Source: Eubacteriales bacterium
GTDB taxonomy: Bacteria; Bacillota; Clostridia; Peptostreptococcales; Anaerovoracaceae
Length of the DNA: 6,815 nucleotides
NCBI GenBank assembly: GCA_029098205.1
Contig: JAQXNW010000131.1
Span: 1-6,815, forward strand
Direction: 5' to 3'
This document shows positions 1 through 5,462 of this stretch, piece by piece. Every line of letters begins with the position of its first letter. Position 1 is the first letter of the stretch. A model generated the notes under the pieces. It did no database searches. It was not told the DNA's origin and saw only the letters and a program-made list of their open reading frames with translations. The position numbers and the translations under genes are program-made.

Positions 1-1
1 T

Positions 2-1168
2 ATGGCGGATAAAAAAGATTATTATGAAGTTCTAGGACTTCAGAAGGGTGCCAGCGACCAGGAGATAAAAAAGGCTTTCCGTAAGCTGGCGATGAAATAT
101 CACCCGGACCGAAATCCGGGCGATAAGGAAGCCGAAGAAAAATTCAAGGAAATTAACGAAGCCTATACGGTTCTTTCCGACCCGGATAAAAAGAGAAAGT
201 ACGATCAGTTCGGCTTTGCGGGTGTCGACCCGAATGCGGGATTCGGCGGAGCTGGCGGAGGATCCGGATTTGGCACCGGAGGATTCGGCGGATTCGGATT
301 TGACGACATCTTTAACATGTTTGCCGGCGGATCGAGCGGATTCGGCGGGTTCGGAGGCACGCAGCAGCGCGCGAACGCGCCGCGGAAGGGAAGAGATTTA
401 CAGGCCCGGGTTTCCATTAAATTCAAAGAGGCTGCGTTCGGCGTAAAGAAAAAGATCGACTTGAACAAGTATGTGGTCTGCAAGACCTGCGGCGGAGAAG
501 GCACGGCGCCGGGCACGCATAAACGGACCTGCTCTCGCTGCGGCGGTACCGGCCGGATTTCCAGTGTGCAGAATACAGCTTTTGGAAGATTTCAGACTGA
601 ACATGACTGCCCGGACTGCGGCGGCACCGGAAAAATCATTGATACTCCGTGTCCGGACTGCAAGGGCAAAGGGAAAGTCCGCAAGCGCGTAAAGATCGAA
701 GTGAATATTCCGGCAGGCGTTAACAACGAGGATGTCATTCCGATCCGAGGCCAGGGAGAGCCTGGTGAGAACGGAGGACCGACGGGTGATCTTTATATCG
801 TGATTCGAGTGGAGCCGGATGAAGTCTTCACTAGAGACGGGGATGATCTTTATCTGGAGATTCCGATTACGTTTGATCAGGCTGCGCTGGGCGCGAAAAT
901 TACAGTTCCGACTTTGGATGGGAAGGTTTCTTATGAGGTTCCTGCCGGCACGCAGCCGGGAACCGTATTCCGGCTGAAGGGGAAAGGTGTGAAGAGCGTC
1001 CGTTCCGGCGGCACGGGTGATCTTTATGTCACCGTAAATCTGGAAGTTCCGACGAAGCTGAGCGGCGCGCAGAAAGAAGCGATCCGGGAAATGTCTGAAA
1101 AATTAAGCGATACTTGCTACAAGAAAAAAACAAGCTTCAAGCAGAAATTCCGGAATCTGTTTTCATAA
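2..1168 (+). CDS. dnaJ: Chaperone protein DnaJ (Hsp40, type I)
   Basis: This is a cytoplasmic co-chaperone that delivers unfolded clients to DnaK and stimulates its ATPase. All type I parts are visible in order. The N-terminal J domain (about residues 4-70) carries the HPD motif at 34-36. A Gly/Phe-rich linker spans about 75-121. The zinc-binding domain has four CxxCxGxG repeats with cysteines at 160/163, 177/180, 203/206 and 217/220. The C-terminal substrate-binding domains follow to residue 388. Length is normal for bacterial DnaJ and no key residue is missing. The ATG lies at base 2, so its ribosome binding site and any upstream hrcA/grpE/dnaK partners are outside the window. The start is supported by the typical N-terminus MADKKDYYEVLG. 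A strong terminator 52 nt after the stop suggests dnaJ is the last gene of its operon. Confidence 0.98.
   Translation: MADKKDYYEVLGLQKGASDQEIKKAFRKLAMKYHPDRNPGDKEAEEKFKEINEAYTVLSDPDKKRKYDQFGFAGVDPNAGFGGAGGGSGFGTGGFGGFGFDDIFNMFAGGSSGFGGFGGTQQRANAPRKGRDLQARVSIKFKEAAFGVKKKIDLNKYVVCKTCGGEGTAPGTHKRTCSRCGGTGRISSVQNTAFGRFQTEHDCPDCGGTGKIIDTPCPDCKGKGKVRKRVKIEVNIPAGVNNEDVIPIRGQGEPGENGGPTGDLYIVIRVEPDEVFTRDGDDLYLEIPITFDQAALGAKITVPTLDGKVSYEVPAGTQPGTVFRLKGKGVKSVRSGGTGDLYVTVNLEVPTKLSGAQKEAIREMSEKLSDTCYKKKTSFKQKFRNLFS
224..364 (+). repeat. Low-complexity Gly/Phe coding repeat in dnaJ
   Basis: Irregular repeats of GGA-TTC-GGC-type codons encode the flexible Gly/Phe linker of DnaJ. The repeats keep the reading frame and are normal for this family. 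They also generate proline-rich spurious open frames on the other strand. This is a coding low-complexity tract, not a mobile or intergenic repeat. Confidence 0.6.
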
Positions 1169-1176
1169 GGCGGCGG

Positions 1177-1204
1177 AGGTTTCTGTAAAAAAGCAGAAGT
1201 TTTT
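1177..1204 (+). terminator. Weak terminator-like hairpin just after dnaJ
   Basis: TTCTG (1181-1185) pairs with CAGAA (1194-1198) around an A-rich 8-nt loop. G-U wobbles could extend the stem outward, and a short T-run follows (1200-1204). The stem is short and AT-rich, so on its own it is a poor terminator. It may add to the strong one immediately downstream. Confidence 0.25.
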
Positions 1205-1220
1205 ATTAAAAAAACGTATA

Positions 1221-1254
1221 CCCGAAATACAGAGAATGTATTTCGGGATTTTTT
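1221..1254 (+). terminator. Rho-independent terminator of the dnaJ transcript
   Basis: A perfect 10-bp stem, CCCGAAATAC (1221-1230) with GTATTTCGGG (1238-1247), has a 7-nt loop and is followed by A then six T (1249-1254) and a further T-rich stretch. It lies 52 nt after the dnaJ stop. It should separate dnaJ transcription from the potABCD operon. The A-run upstream (about 1208-1214) could give weak termination on the opposite strand, but no gene there needs it. Confidence 0.93.
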
Positions 1255-1262
1255 GTATTTTT

Positions 1263-1327
1263 GTTCCAGAAATCCAGGAAACAAGCGGTTCCGGGGGAAT
1301 GAACCGCCTGCGGGCGGGAAGCTTTTT
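1263..1327 (+). other. GC-rich intergenic element with overlapping hairpins
   Basis: GCGGTTC (1285-1291) pairs perfectly with GAACCGC (1301-1307). An overlapping 5-bp hairpin is possible between CCGCC (1304-1308) and GGCGG (1313-1317). The two share bases 1304-1307 and so cannot both form fully. TTCC (1264-1267) can pair with GGAA (1277-1280), and a TTTTT run follows at 1323-1327. The second stem ends 5 nt before the T-run, which is suboptimal for an intrinsic terminator. The element lies between the dnaJ terminator and the potA promoter region. It could be a backup terminator or an attenuator-like RNA acting on read-through transcripts; I cannot tell which. Confidence 0.4.
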
Positions 1328-1350
1328 AACAATGGTTTTATCTGTTCTTT

Positions 1351-1371
1351 TTGACAGGGGTATTGTATAAT
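1351..1371 (+). promoter_or_regulatory. Probable promoter region of the potABCD operon
   Basis: A perfect -10 hexamer, TATAAT (1366-1371), and a perfect -35 hexamer, TTGACA (1351-1356), lie on this strand but are only 9 bp apart, too close to be used together by a normal sigma-70/sigma-A holoenzyme. Either TATAAT works with a poor -35 around 1343-1348, or TTGACA works with a weak GGTAAT (1375-1380, 18-bp spacer). Both readings place the start roughly 140-155 nt upstream of the potA ATG. This is the best promoter candidate before the operon. Confidence 0.55.
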
Positions 1372-1528
1372 TCAGGTAATGAATATTTTTGTTTTTCATC
1401 TGAAGACTGAGGGATAATTACCGAAAATTCAGAAGAAATCTGCATCTTGAAAAACGCGAAAGCGGAATTTTGGGAAACACCGGCGGGACTTCGGTTCCGG
1501 AGCGGTTTCCGAAGAGAGGATTTGATAA
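1372..1528 (+). promoter_or_regulatory. Structured 5' leader of the potABCD mRNA
   Basis: This stretch is non-coding. CGC (1455-1457) and GCG (1462-1464) close a GAAA tetraloop of the GNRA class. CGGGAC (1484-1489) pairs with GTTCCG (1494-1499) around a UUCG loop, with one G-U pair, and GGAAAC (1473-1478) with GTTTCC (1505-1510) extends it across an internal loop. A competing stem, CTTCGG (1489-1494) with CCGAAG (1509-1514), would reach the first bases of the ribosome binding site AGAGAGGA (1513-1520). A weaker pairing, CTGAA (1400-1404) with TTCAG (1428-1432), lies nearer the 5' end. I do not recognise a known riboswitch class. A role in control of pot expression is inference. Confidence 0.4.
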
Positions 1529-2608
1529 ATGGCGAAGAAAAACCTGATCCGGCTTGATCATATATCGAAGCGCTATGGGGATCACATCGTTTTAGATGAT
1601 CTTTCGCTGGAGGTCGGGGAGAATGAATTCATAACTCTGCTTGGACCTTCAGGGTGCGGAAAGACCACGACACTGCGGATTATCGGCGGATTTGAGACGC
1701 CAGATTCGGGCAGGGTCTTTTTTGATGGAAAGGATATCACGGATCTTCCGCCGAATGAACGGCCGCTGAATACAGTTTTTCAGAAATATGCTTTGTTTCC
1801 GCATATGAATGTATTCGAAAATGTTGCATTCGGTCTTCGTGTTTCGAAGAAGCCGGAGGACTTTATTCGCGGGAAAGTAAAGCAGGGTCTTAAGCTTGTG
1901 AATCTGGAAGGGTTTGAAAACCGTAGGATCGACGAACTCTCCGGAGGACAGCAGCAGCGGATCGCGATGGCCCGCGCGATTGTAAATGAACCGAAGCTGC
2001 TTCTTCTGGATGAACCGCTGGGCGCTTTGGATCTGAAATTAAGAGAAGAACTGGAATATGAGCTGAAGCTGCTGAAAGAGAAACTCGGCATTACGTTTAT
2101 CTATGTTACGCATGACCAGGAAGAAGCGCTGACGATGAGCGACAAGGTCGTCGTGCTGAACGGCGGTTATATTCAGCAGATGGGAACGCCGGAGGAAATT
2201 TATAACGAGCCGGAGAACGCATTCGTCGCAGCCTTTATTGGAGACAGCAACATTTTTGACGCGCTGATGGTGCGGGATAAGCTGGTCCGGATTTTCGGCG
2301 TGGATTTTCCGTGTGTGGACACGGGATTCGGTGAAAATAACCCGGTCGATGTCGTGATCCGTCCGGAAGACATCATCATCGGAAAGCCGGGCGAAGGGAA
2401 AGTAGACGGGGTTGTTACAAGCAACATTTTCATCGGCGTGCATTATGAAATGCTGATTCAGGCAGGCGGTCACGAATGGCTCGCGCAGAATACGACGAGC
2501 TATCCGGTCGGTACGGAGGTAAGTCTGGATGTCATTCCTTTCAATATTCAGATCATGCACAAGCCGGAATCCGAAGATGAGCAGGCAATGGACCTGGAAG
2601 AAATGTAG
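1529..2608 (+). CDS. potA: Polyamine (spermidine/putrescine) ABC importer, ATP-binding subunit PotA
   Basis: This is the cytoplasmic ATPase that drives polyamine import through PotB and PotC. The 359-residue protein shows the full ABC set: Walker A GPSGCGKTT (39-47), Q-loop Gln85, signature LSGGQQQR (137-144), Walker B ending LLLLDEP (157-163), D-loop GALD (165-168) and switch His195 in VTHDQEE. A C-terminal TOBE-type regulatory domain follows, with VVIRPEDI around 272-279, as expected for the PotA/MalK/CysA group. The motif FQKYALFPH (84-92) is typical of polyamine/Fe3+-type importers. The ATG has AGAGAGGA 8 nt upstream. It is the first gene of the operon and is followed after 28 nt by potB. 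Length is normal and no motif is damaged. The family also moves iron and other organic ions, but the downstream PotB/C/D-like genes favour polyamines. Confidence 0.95.
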   Translation: MAKKNLIRLDHISKRYGDHIVLDDLSLEVGENEFITLLGPSGCGKTTTLRIIGGFETPDSGRVFFDGKDITDLPPNERPLNTVFQKYALFPHMNVFENVAFGLRVSKKPEDFIRGKVKQGLKLVNLEGFENRRIDELSGGQQQRIAMARAIVNEPKLLLLDEPLGALDLKLREELEYELKLLKEKLGITFIYVTHDQEEALTMSDKVVVLNGGYIQQMGTPEEIYNEPENAFVAAFIGDSNIFDALMVRDKLVRIFGVDFPCVDTGFGENNPVDVVIRPEDIIIGKPGEGKVDGVVTSNIFIGVHYEMLIQAGGHEWLAQNTTSYPVGTEVSLDVIPFNIQIMHKPESEDEQAMDLEEM

Positions 2609-2620
2609 CAGAAAGCCGCG

Positions 2621-2629
2621 AGGGGAGAG
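2621..2629 (+). promoter_or_regulatory. Ribosome binding site that sets the potB TTG start
   Basis: AGGGGAGAG lies 7 nt before the TTG at 2637. No comparable site precedes the upstream in-frame ATGs (2529, 2577), both of which fall inside potA. This is the main reason to start potB at TTG. Confidence 0.75.
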
Positions 2630-2636
2630 ATCGAAA

Positions 2637-3449
2637 TTGAGCAGAAGATGGGCGCTCGTTCCATATATAGTGACAGTCATTACGGGAACAGTTTTTCCGC
2701 TTCTCATGATTGTTTATTATGGATTTACGGATCGAAACGGGGCTTTCTCGTTATCAAACATTTTAGCTGTTTTTCAGTACGCGCATATTAAGGCATTGGG
2801 ATATTCGCTGCTTCTTTCCGGAATCAGTACGGCTGTCTGTCTTTGCCTGGCTTTCCCGCTCGCGATTGTGCTGAAAAATATCGGCGTCGGGCGGAAAGGA
2901 TTCGTTATTTTTATTTTCATTCTGCCTATGTGGATGAATTTTATGCTTCGGACGATGGCGTGGCAGGTGATTCTGGAAAAAGGCGGGATTATCGCATCTT
3001 TCCTTTCGGTATTTCATATTCCGATGATTCCGATCATCAATACGCCGGCGGCGGTCGTGCTTGGAATGGTATATGATTTTCTTCCGTTTATGGTTCTTCC
3101 GATCTATAACGTGATGCTGAAAATCGATAAGAATGTGGTTGAAGCGGCGTACGATCTGGGTGCGTCTAAATCCATTGTGCTTCGGAAAATAATTTTTCCT
3201 TTAAGCATACCGGGGATCGCGAGCGGCGTGACGATGGTATTTGTACCTTCGCTTACTACGTTCGTTCTTTCGAATATTCTGGGAGGAGGAAAAATCTATC
3301 TGATTGGAAACATCATTGAGCAGGAATTTACGGTGAGCGCAAACTGGAACCTGGGTTCGGGGCTTTCTCTGGTCATGATGCTTTTTATCATTGTCAGTAT
3401 GATGATTGTGTCTAAATTCGATAAAAGCGGGGAAGGAGGACTTCTGTGA
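2637..3449 (+). CDS. potB: Polyamine ABC importer, permease PotB
   Basis: This is an inner-membrane permease subunit that pairs with PotC to form the translocation path. From the TTG start the protein has 270 residues (MSRRWALVPYIV...), normal for PotB. Hydrophobic segments appear at about 8-30, 54-79, 88-110, 137-160, 192-212 and 242-260, giving six helices. The cytoplasmic EAA loop that contacts PotA is present as VEAAYDLGAS (168-177), followed by the expected IIFPL. An in-frame ATG at 2577 or 2529 would add residues translated from the end of potA that are not hydrophobic or PotB-like, so I prefer TTG. The stop overlaps the potC start by 4 nt (GTGA), indicating translational coupling. Assignment to B rather than C rests on gene order and the N-terminal form; the general permease call is firm. 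Confidence 0.93.
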   Translation: MSRRWALVPYIVTVITGTVFPLLMIVYYGFTDRNGAFSLSNILAVFQYAHIKALGYSLLLSGISTAVCLCLAFPLAIVLKNIGVGRKGFVIFIFILPMWMNFMLRTMAWQVILEKGGIIASFLSVFHIPMIPIINTPAAVVLGMVYDFLPFMVLPIYNVMLKIDKNVVEAAYDLGASKSIVLRKIIFPLSIPGIASGVTMVFVPSLTTFVLSNILGGGKIYLIGNIIEQEFTVSANWNLGSGLSLVMMLFIIVSMMIVSKFDKSGEGGLL

Positions 3450-4243
3450 AGGAACGGAAAGGGCTGCGCAGGCTTTATCTATGGATCATTCTGATCTTTC
3501 TCTATCTCCCGATTTTTACATTGGTGGTGCTTTCGTTCAATGAAAGCAAATCCATGTACAAATGGACCGGACTCTCCTTCCGCTGGTATCTGGAAATCTT
3601 CCAGGATCGTTCGATCCTGACGGCCGTCTTCAACACCTTTGCGATCGCTCTTTCTGCGGCCGCGATTTCAACGGTCATCGGTGTGCTCGCCTGCATTGGT
3701 ATTCTCAGTGTTTCAAGAAGGGCACAGAAAGTGCTTCTTGGATTCAATCAGATCCCGCTCTTGAATGCGGATATTGTTATGGGAATTTCCCTGATGCTTG
3801 CCTTCATTGCGGCCGGTTTATATCTGAACTGGGGAACGGTTCTAATGGCGCATATCACCTTCTGCGTGCCGTATGTAATTCTTTCCGTGATGCCGAAGCT
3901 CCGGCAGGCCGGAAAGGATGTCTATGAAGCGGCGCTCGATCTGGGGGCGTCACCGAAATTCGCATTCTGGAAAGTCGTTCTTCCGGAAATTATGCCCGCC
4001 GTGCAGTCCGGTTTCATTCTGGCATTTACCATGTCGGTGGATGATTTCGTGGTCACACATTTTACGAGAGGCGCAGGCATCAATACGATTTCGACATTGA
4101 TTTACAGCCAGCTTAAGGTCGGTGTGCGGCCGACGATGTTTGCGCTTTCGACGGTTATCTTTGCCCTCGTATTGTTGGTTCTTCTGATTTCGAATCTTTC
4201 GGCGGCCCGTACGGAGCGGAAGAAGGAAGGGGTCAAAGAATGA
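3446..4243 (+). CDS. potC: Polyamine ABC importer, permease PotC
   Basis: This is the second membrane permease of the importer, 265 residues, beginning at GTG with a near-perfect ribosome binding site GGAAGGAGG (3431-3439) 6 nt upstream. The N-terminus is basic (MKERKGLRR) and leads into the first membrane helix (about 10-30). Further hydrophobic segments lie at about 60-88, 95-120, 126-150, 185-205 and 232-252. The EAA loop reads YEAALDLGAS (160-169), followed by KVVLPEIMPAV, which would contact PotA. MSVDDFVVTHF, shortly after it, is characteristic of PotC/PotI-type permeases. The gene overlaps potB by 4 nt at its start and potD by 4 nt at its end (ATGA), so the three are coupled. Nothing is truncated. 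Confidence 0.95.
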   Translation: MKERKGLRRLYLWIILIFLYLPIFTLVVLSFNESKSMYKWTGLSFRWYLEIFQDRSILTAVFNTFAIALSAAAISTVIGVLACIGILSVSRRAQKVLLGFNQIPLLNADIVMGISLMLAFIAAGLYLNWGTVLMAHITFCVPYVILSVMPKLRQAGKDVYEAALDLGASPKFAFWKVVLPEIMPAVQSGFILAFTMSVDDFVVTHFTRGAGINTISTLIYSQLKVGVRPTMFALSTVIFALVLLVLLISNLSAARTERKKEGVKE

Positions 4244-5322
4244 AAAAAAGAAACTGCAGCAGACGGAAGCCATGGATTCTGCCTCTTCTTCTGATTATGA
4301 TCCTGTCTCTTACAGGGGTTCTCTCCGGCTGCGGAAATCGAAATAAAAATGAAGTCCGGGTATTTATGTACGGTGACTATATTGATCCGGAAGTGGTCAA
4401 AGATTTTCAGAAGGAAACAGGCATTAAGGTTGTGCTGGATACGTTTGATACGAATGAAGAAATGTATCCGATCATAAAAAACCGCGCCGGCGTATACGAT
4501 GTGGTTTGCGCTTCGGATTATATGGTCGAGCGCATGCGGAAAGAAGGACTTCTTCAGAAGCTGGATTTTTCGAAAATCCCGGAGGCGAAGAATATAGGAA
4601 AGAGGTATCTTCGAATCGCGGACCGGAGCTATGATCCGGGAAATAAATATTCCATTCCCTATCAGTTCGGTTGCGCAGGAATTCTTTACAACACGAAGAA
4701 AATCCCGAAGGGGAGCATCACATCCTGGAGTGACCTTTGGAATAAGAAATACAGCGGCCGGATTCTGATGCAGGACAGTCTCCGCGATACGCTGATGGTC
4801 GGGCTCAAGAAAAACGGATATTCTTTGAATACGACAAAGCGATCCGAGCTTTCGAAGGCCGTGAAGGATCTGGTGAAGCAGAAACCTCTTGTCTATAAGT
4901 ATGTGAATGATTCGGCACGGGATCTTCTCGTCGGAGGCTCCGCGGATATCGGCGTGATCTGGAATGGGGAGATGCTTTACTGTCAGGAGCTCAATCCCGA
5001 TCTCGCCTTTGTCGTTCCGAAGGAAGGAACGGAGATGTTTATTGACGCTCTGATTGTGCCGAAGAATGCGTTCCATCCGGACAATGCGATGAAATTTATC
5101 AATTATCTGTCGCGGCCGGAGGTTGCGAAAAAGAATTTTGAATATCTGACGTACTGCACGCCGAATGTAAAAGCACAGGCAATGCTTGATGAAAGCATCC
5201 GCGATAATGAAGAGCTGTTCCTACCGGAATCTATGATGAAAAAAAGTGAGGTCCTCCGTGATCTCGGCCCGGAGGGGGACGATCTGTACAGCGAATACTG
5301 GAAAGAATTCAAATCGAATTAA
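4240..5322 (+). CDS. potD: Polyamine-binding lipoprotein PotD (solute-binding protein)
   Basis: This is the extracellular substrate-binding subunit, 360 residues. It starts with a basic n-region and hydrophobic stretch (1-27) ending in a lipobox LSGC (28-31), so Cys31 should be lipidated and anchor the protein to the outside of the membrane. The mature part is PotD-like throughout: YGDYIDPEVVKDFQKETG near 44-61, CASDYMV (90-96), SIPYQFG, SWSDLW, VIWNGE (239-244), VPKEGTEMFIDAL (258-270) and TYCTPN (304-309). By eye alignment to E. coli PotD, Tyr47, Ser92, Tyr94, Trp241, Asp269 and Tyr305 match ligand-contact positions, while some others differ. The ribosome binding site AAGGAAGGGG lies 7 nt before the ATG, and the start overlaps the potC stop. 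Spermidine versus putrescine preference cannot be settled from sequence. No clear intrinsic terminator follows. Confidence 0.94.
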   Translation: MKKRNCSRRKPWILPLLLIMILSLTGVLSGCGNRNKNEVRVFMYGDYIDPEVVKDFQKETGIKVVLDTFDTNEEMYPIIKNRAGVYDVVCASDYMVERMRKEGLLQKLDFSKIPEAKNIGKRYLRIADRSYDPGNKYSIPYQFGCAGILYNTKKIPKGSITSWSDLWNKKYSGRILMQDSLRDTLMVGLKKNGYSLNTTKRSELSKAVKDLVKQKPLVYKYVNDSARDLLVGGSADIGVIWNGEMLYCQELNPDLAFVVPKEGTEMFIDALIVPKNAFHPDNAMKFINYLSRPEVAKKNFEYLTYCTPNVKAQAMLDESIRDNEELFLPESMMKKSEVLRDLGPEGDDLYSEYWKEFKSN

Positions 5323-5369
5323 GAAAAAAGAAGACATTAAAAGCAAGATAGTATTTTTTTGCATCATTG

Positions 5370-5401
5370 TTTACAGCTATATTATGATATGTTAGCATAA
5401 T
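5370..5401 (+). promoter_or_regulatory. Probable promoter of the AIM24-like gene
   Basis: A near-consensus -35, TTTACA (5370-5375), is followed by TAGCAT (5393-5398) at 17 bp or CATAAT (5396-5401) at 20 bp. TATGAT (5383-5388) is another -10 candidate with a poor -35. The exact pair is uncertain, but the AT-rich setting and position 60-90 nt before the start codon fit a promoter. Confidence 0.4.
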
Positions 5402-5402
5402 A
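5380..5402. promoter_or_regulatory. Inverted repeat overlapping the promoter, candidate operator
   Basis: TATTATG (5380-5386) and CATAATA (5396-5402) form a perfect 7-bp inverted repeat around a 9-bp spacer. The repeat covers the spacer and -10 area of the candidate promoter, where a dimeric repressor would act. I do not recognise the motif as the site of a known regulator. AT-rich inverted repeats also arise by chance. Confidence 0.35.
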
Positions 5403-5451
5403 AGAAAAAAACAGGATTTTCGCAGCATTGAATGGATGAATGGTTATGAAA

Positions 5452-5458
5452 CGGAGGA
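5452..5458 (+). promoter_or_regulatory. Ribosome binding site that sets the AIM24-like start
   Basis: CGGAGGA lies just before ATG 5463, with 5 nt between GGAGG and the start. The longer in-frame ATG at 5436 would place this site inside the coding region and lacks one of its own. Confidence 0.8.
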
Positions 5459-5462
5459 ATGC

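Larger units (their letters stand above)
5323..5462 (+). other. AT-rich intergenic stretch between potD and the AIM24-like gene
   Basis: This stretch holds no gene. A T-run at 5354-5360 is not preceded by a convincing GC hairpin, so I see no standard terminator for potD. A CCTCCG/CGGAGG hairpin (5253-5258 with 5270-5275) lies inside the end of potD but has no T-run. The rest carries a probable promoter, a dyad and the ribosome binding site of the next gene. Some pot transcripts may read through. Confidence 0.5.

Noticed and set aside
205..516. Proline-rich open frame on the - strand opposite dnaJ
   Set aside because: The Pro-Asn pattern is the reverse complement of the Gly/Phe linker codons in dnaJ, not a real protein.
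1285..1327. Possible T-box riboswitch end (GGGGGAATGAACCGC then hairpin and T-run)
   Set aside because: The required TGGNACC core is absent, there is no specifier stem, and the element lies before the likely promoter of a transporter operon rather than in an amino-acid-related leader.
2039..2707. 222-codon open frame on the - strand opposite the end of potA and start of potB
   Set aside because: It overlaps conserved PotA sequence, shows no domain and has no independent support.
3562..3927. 121-codon + strand frame inside potC
   Set aside because: It is out of frame with the well-conserved permease and has no ribosome binding site or recognisable domain.
4102..5076. 324-codon open frame on the - strand opposite potC and potD
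   Set aside because: It lies wholly over two strongly supported genes, has a His/Arg/Ile-rich composition with no recognisable motif, and arises from the codon bias of potD on the + strand.
5251..5280. Hairpin CCTCCG/CGGAGG near the end of potD as operon terminator
   Set aside because: It is inside the coding region and not followed by a T-run; the T-run at 5354-5360 is too far away to belong to it.
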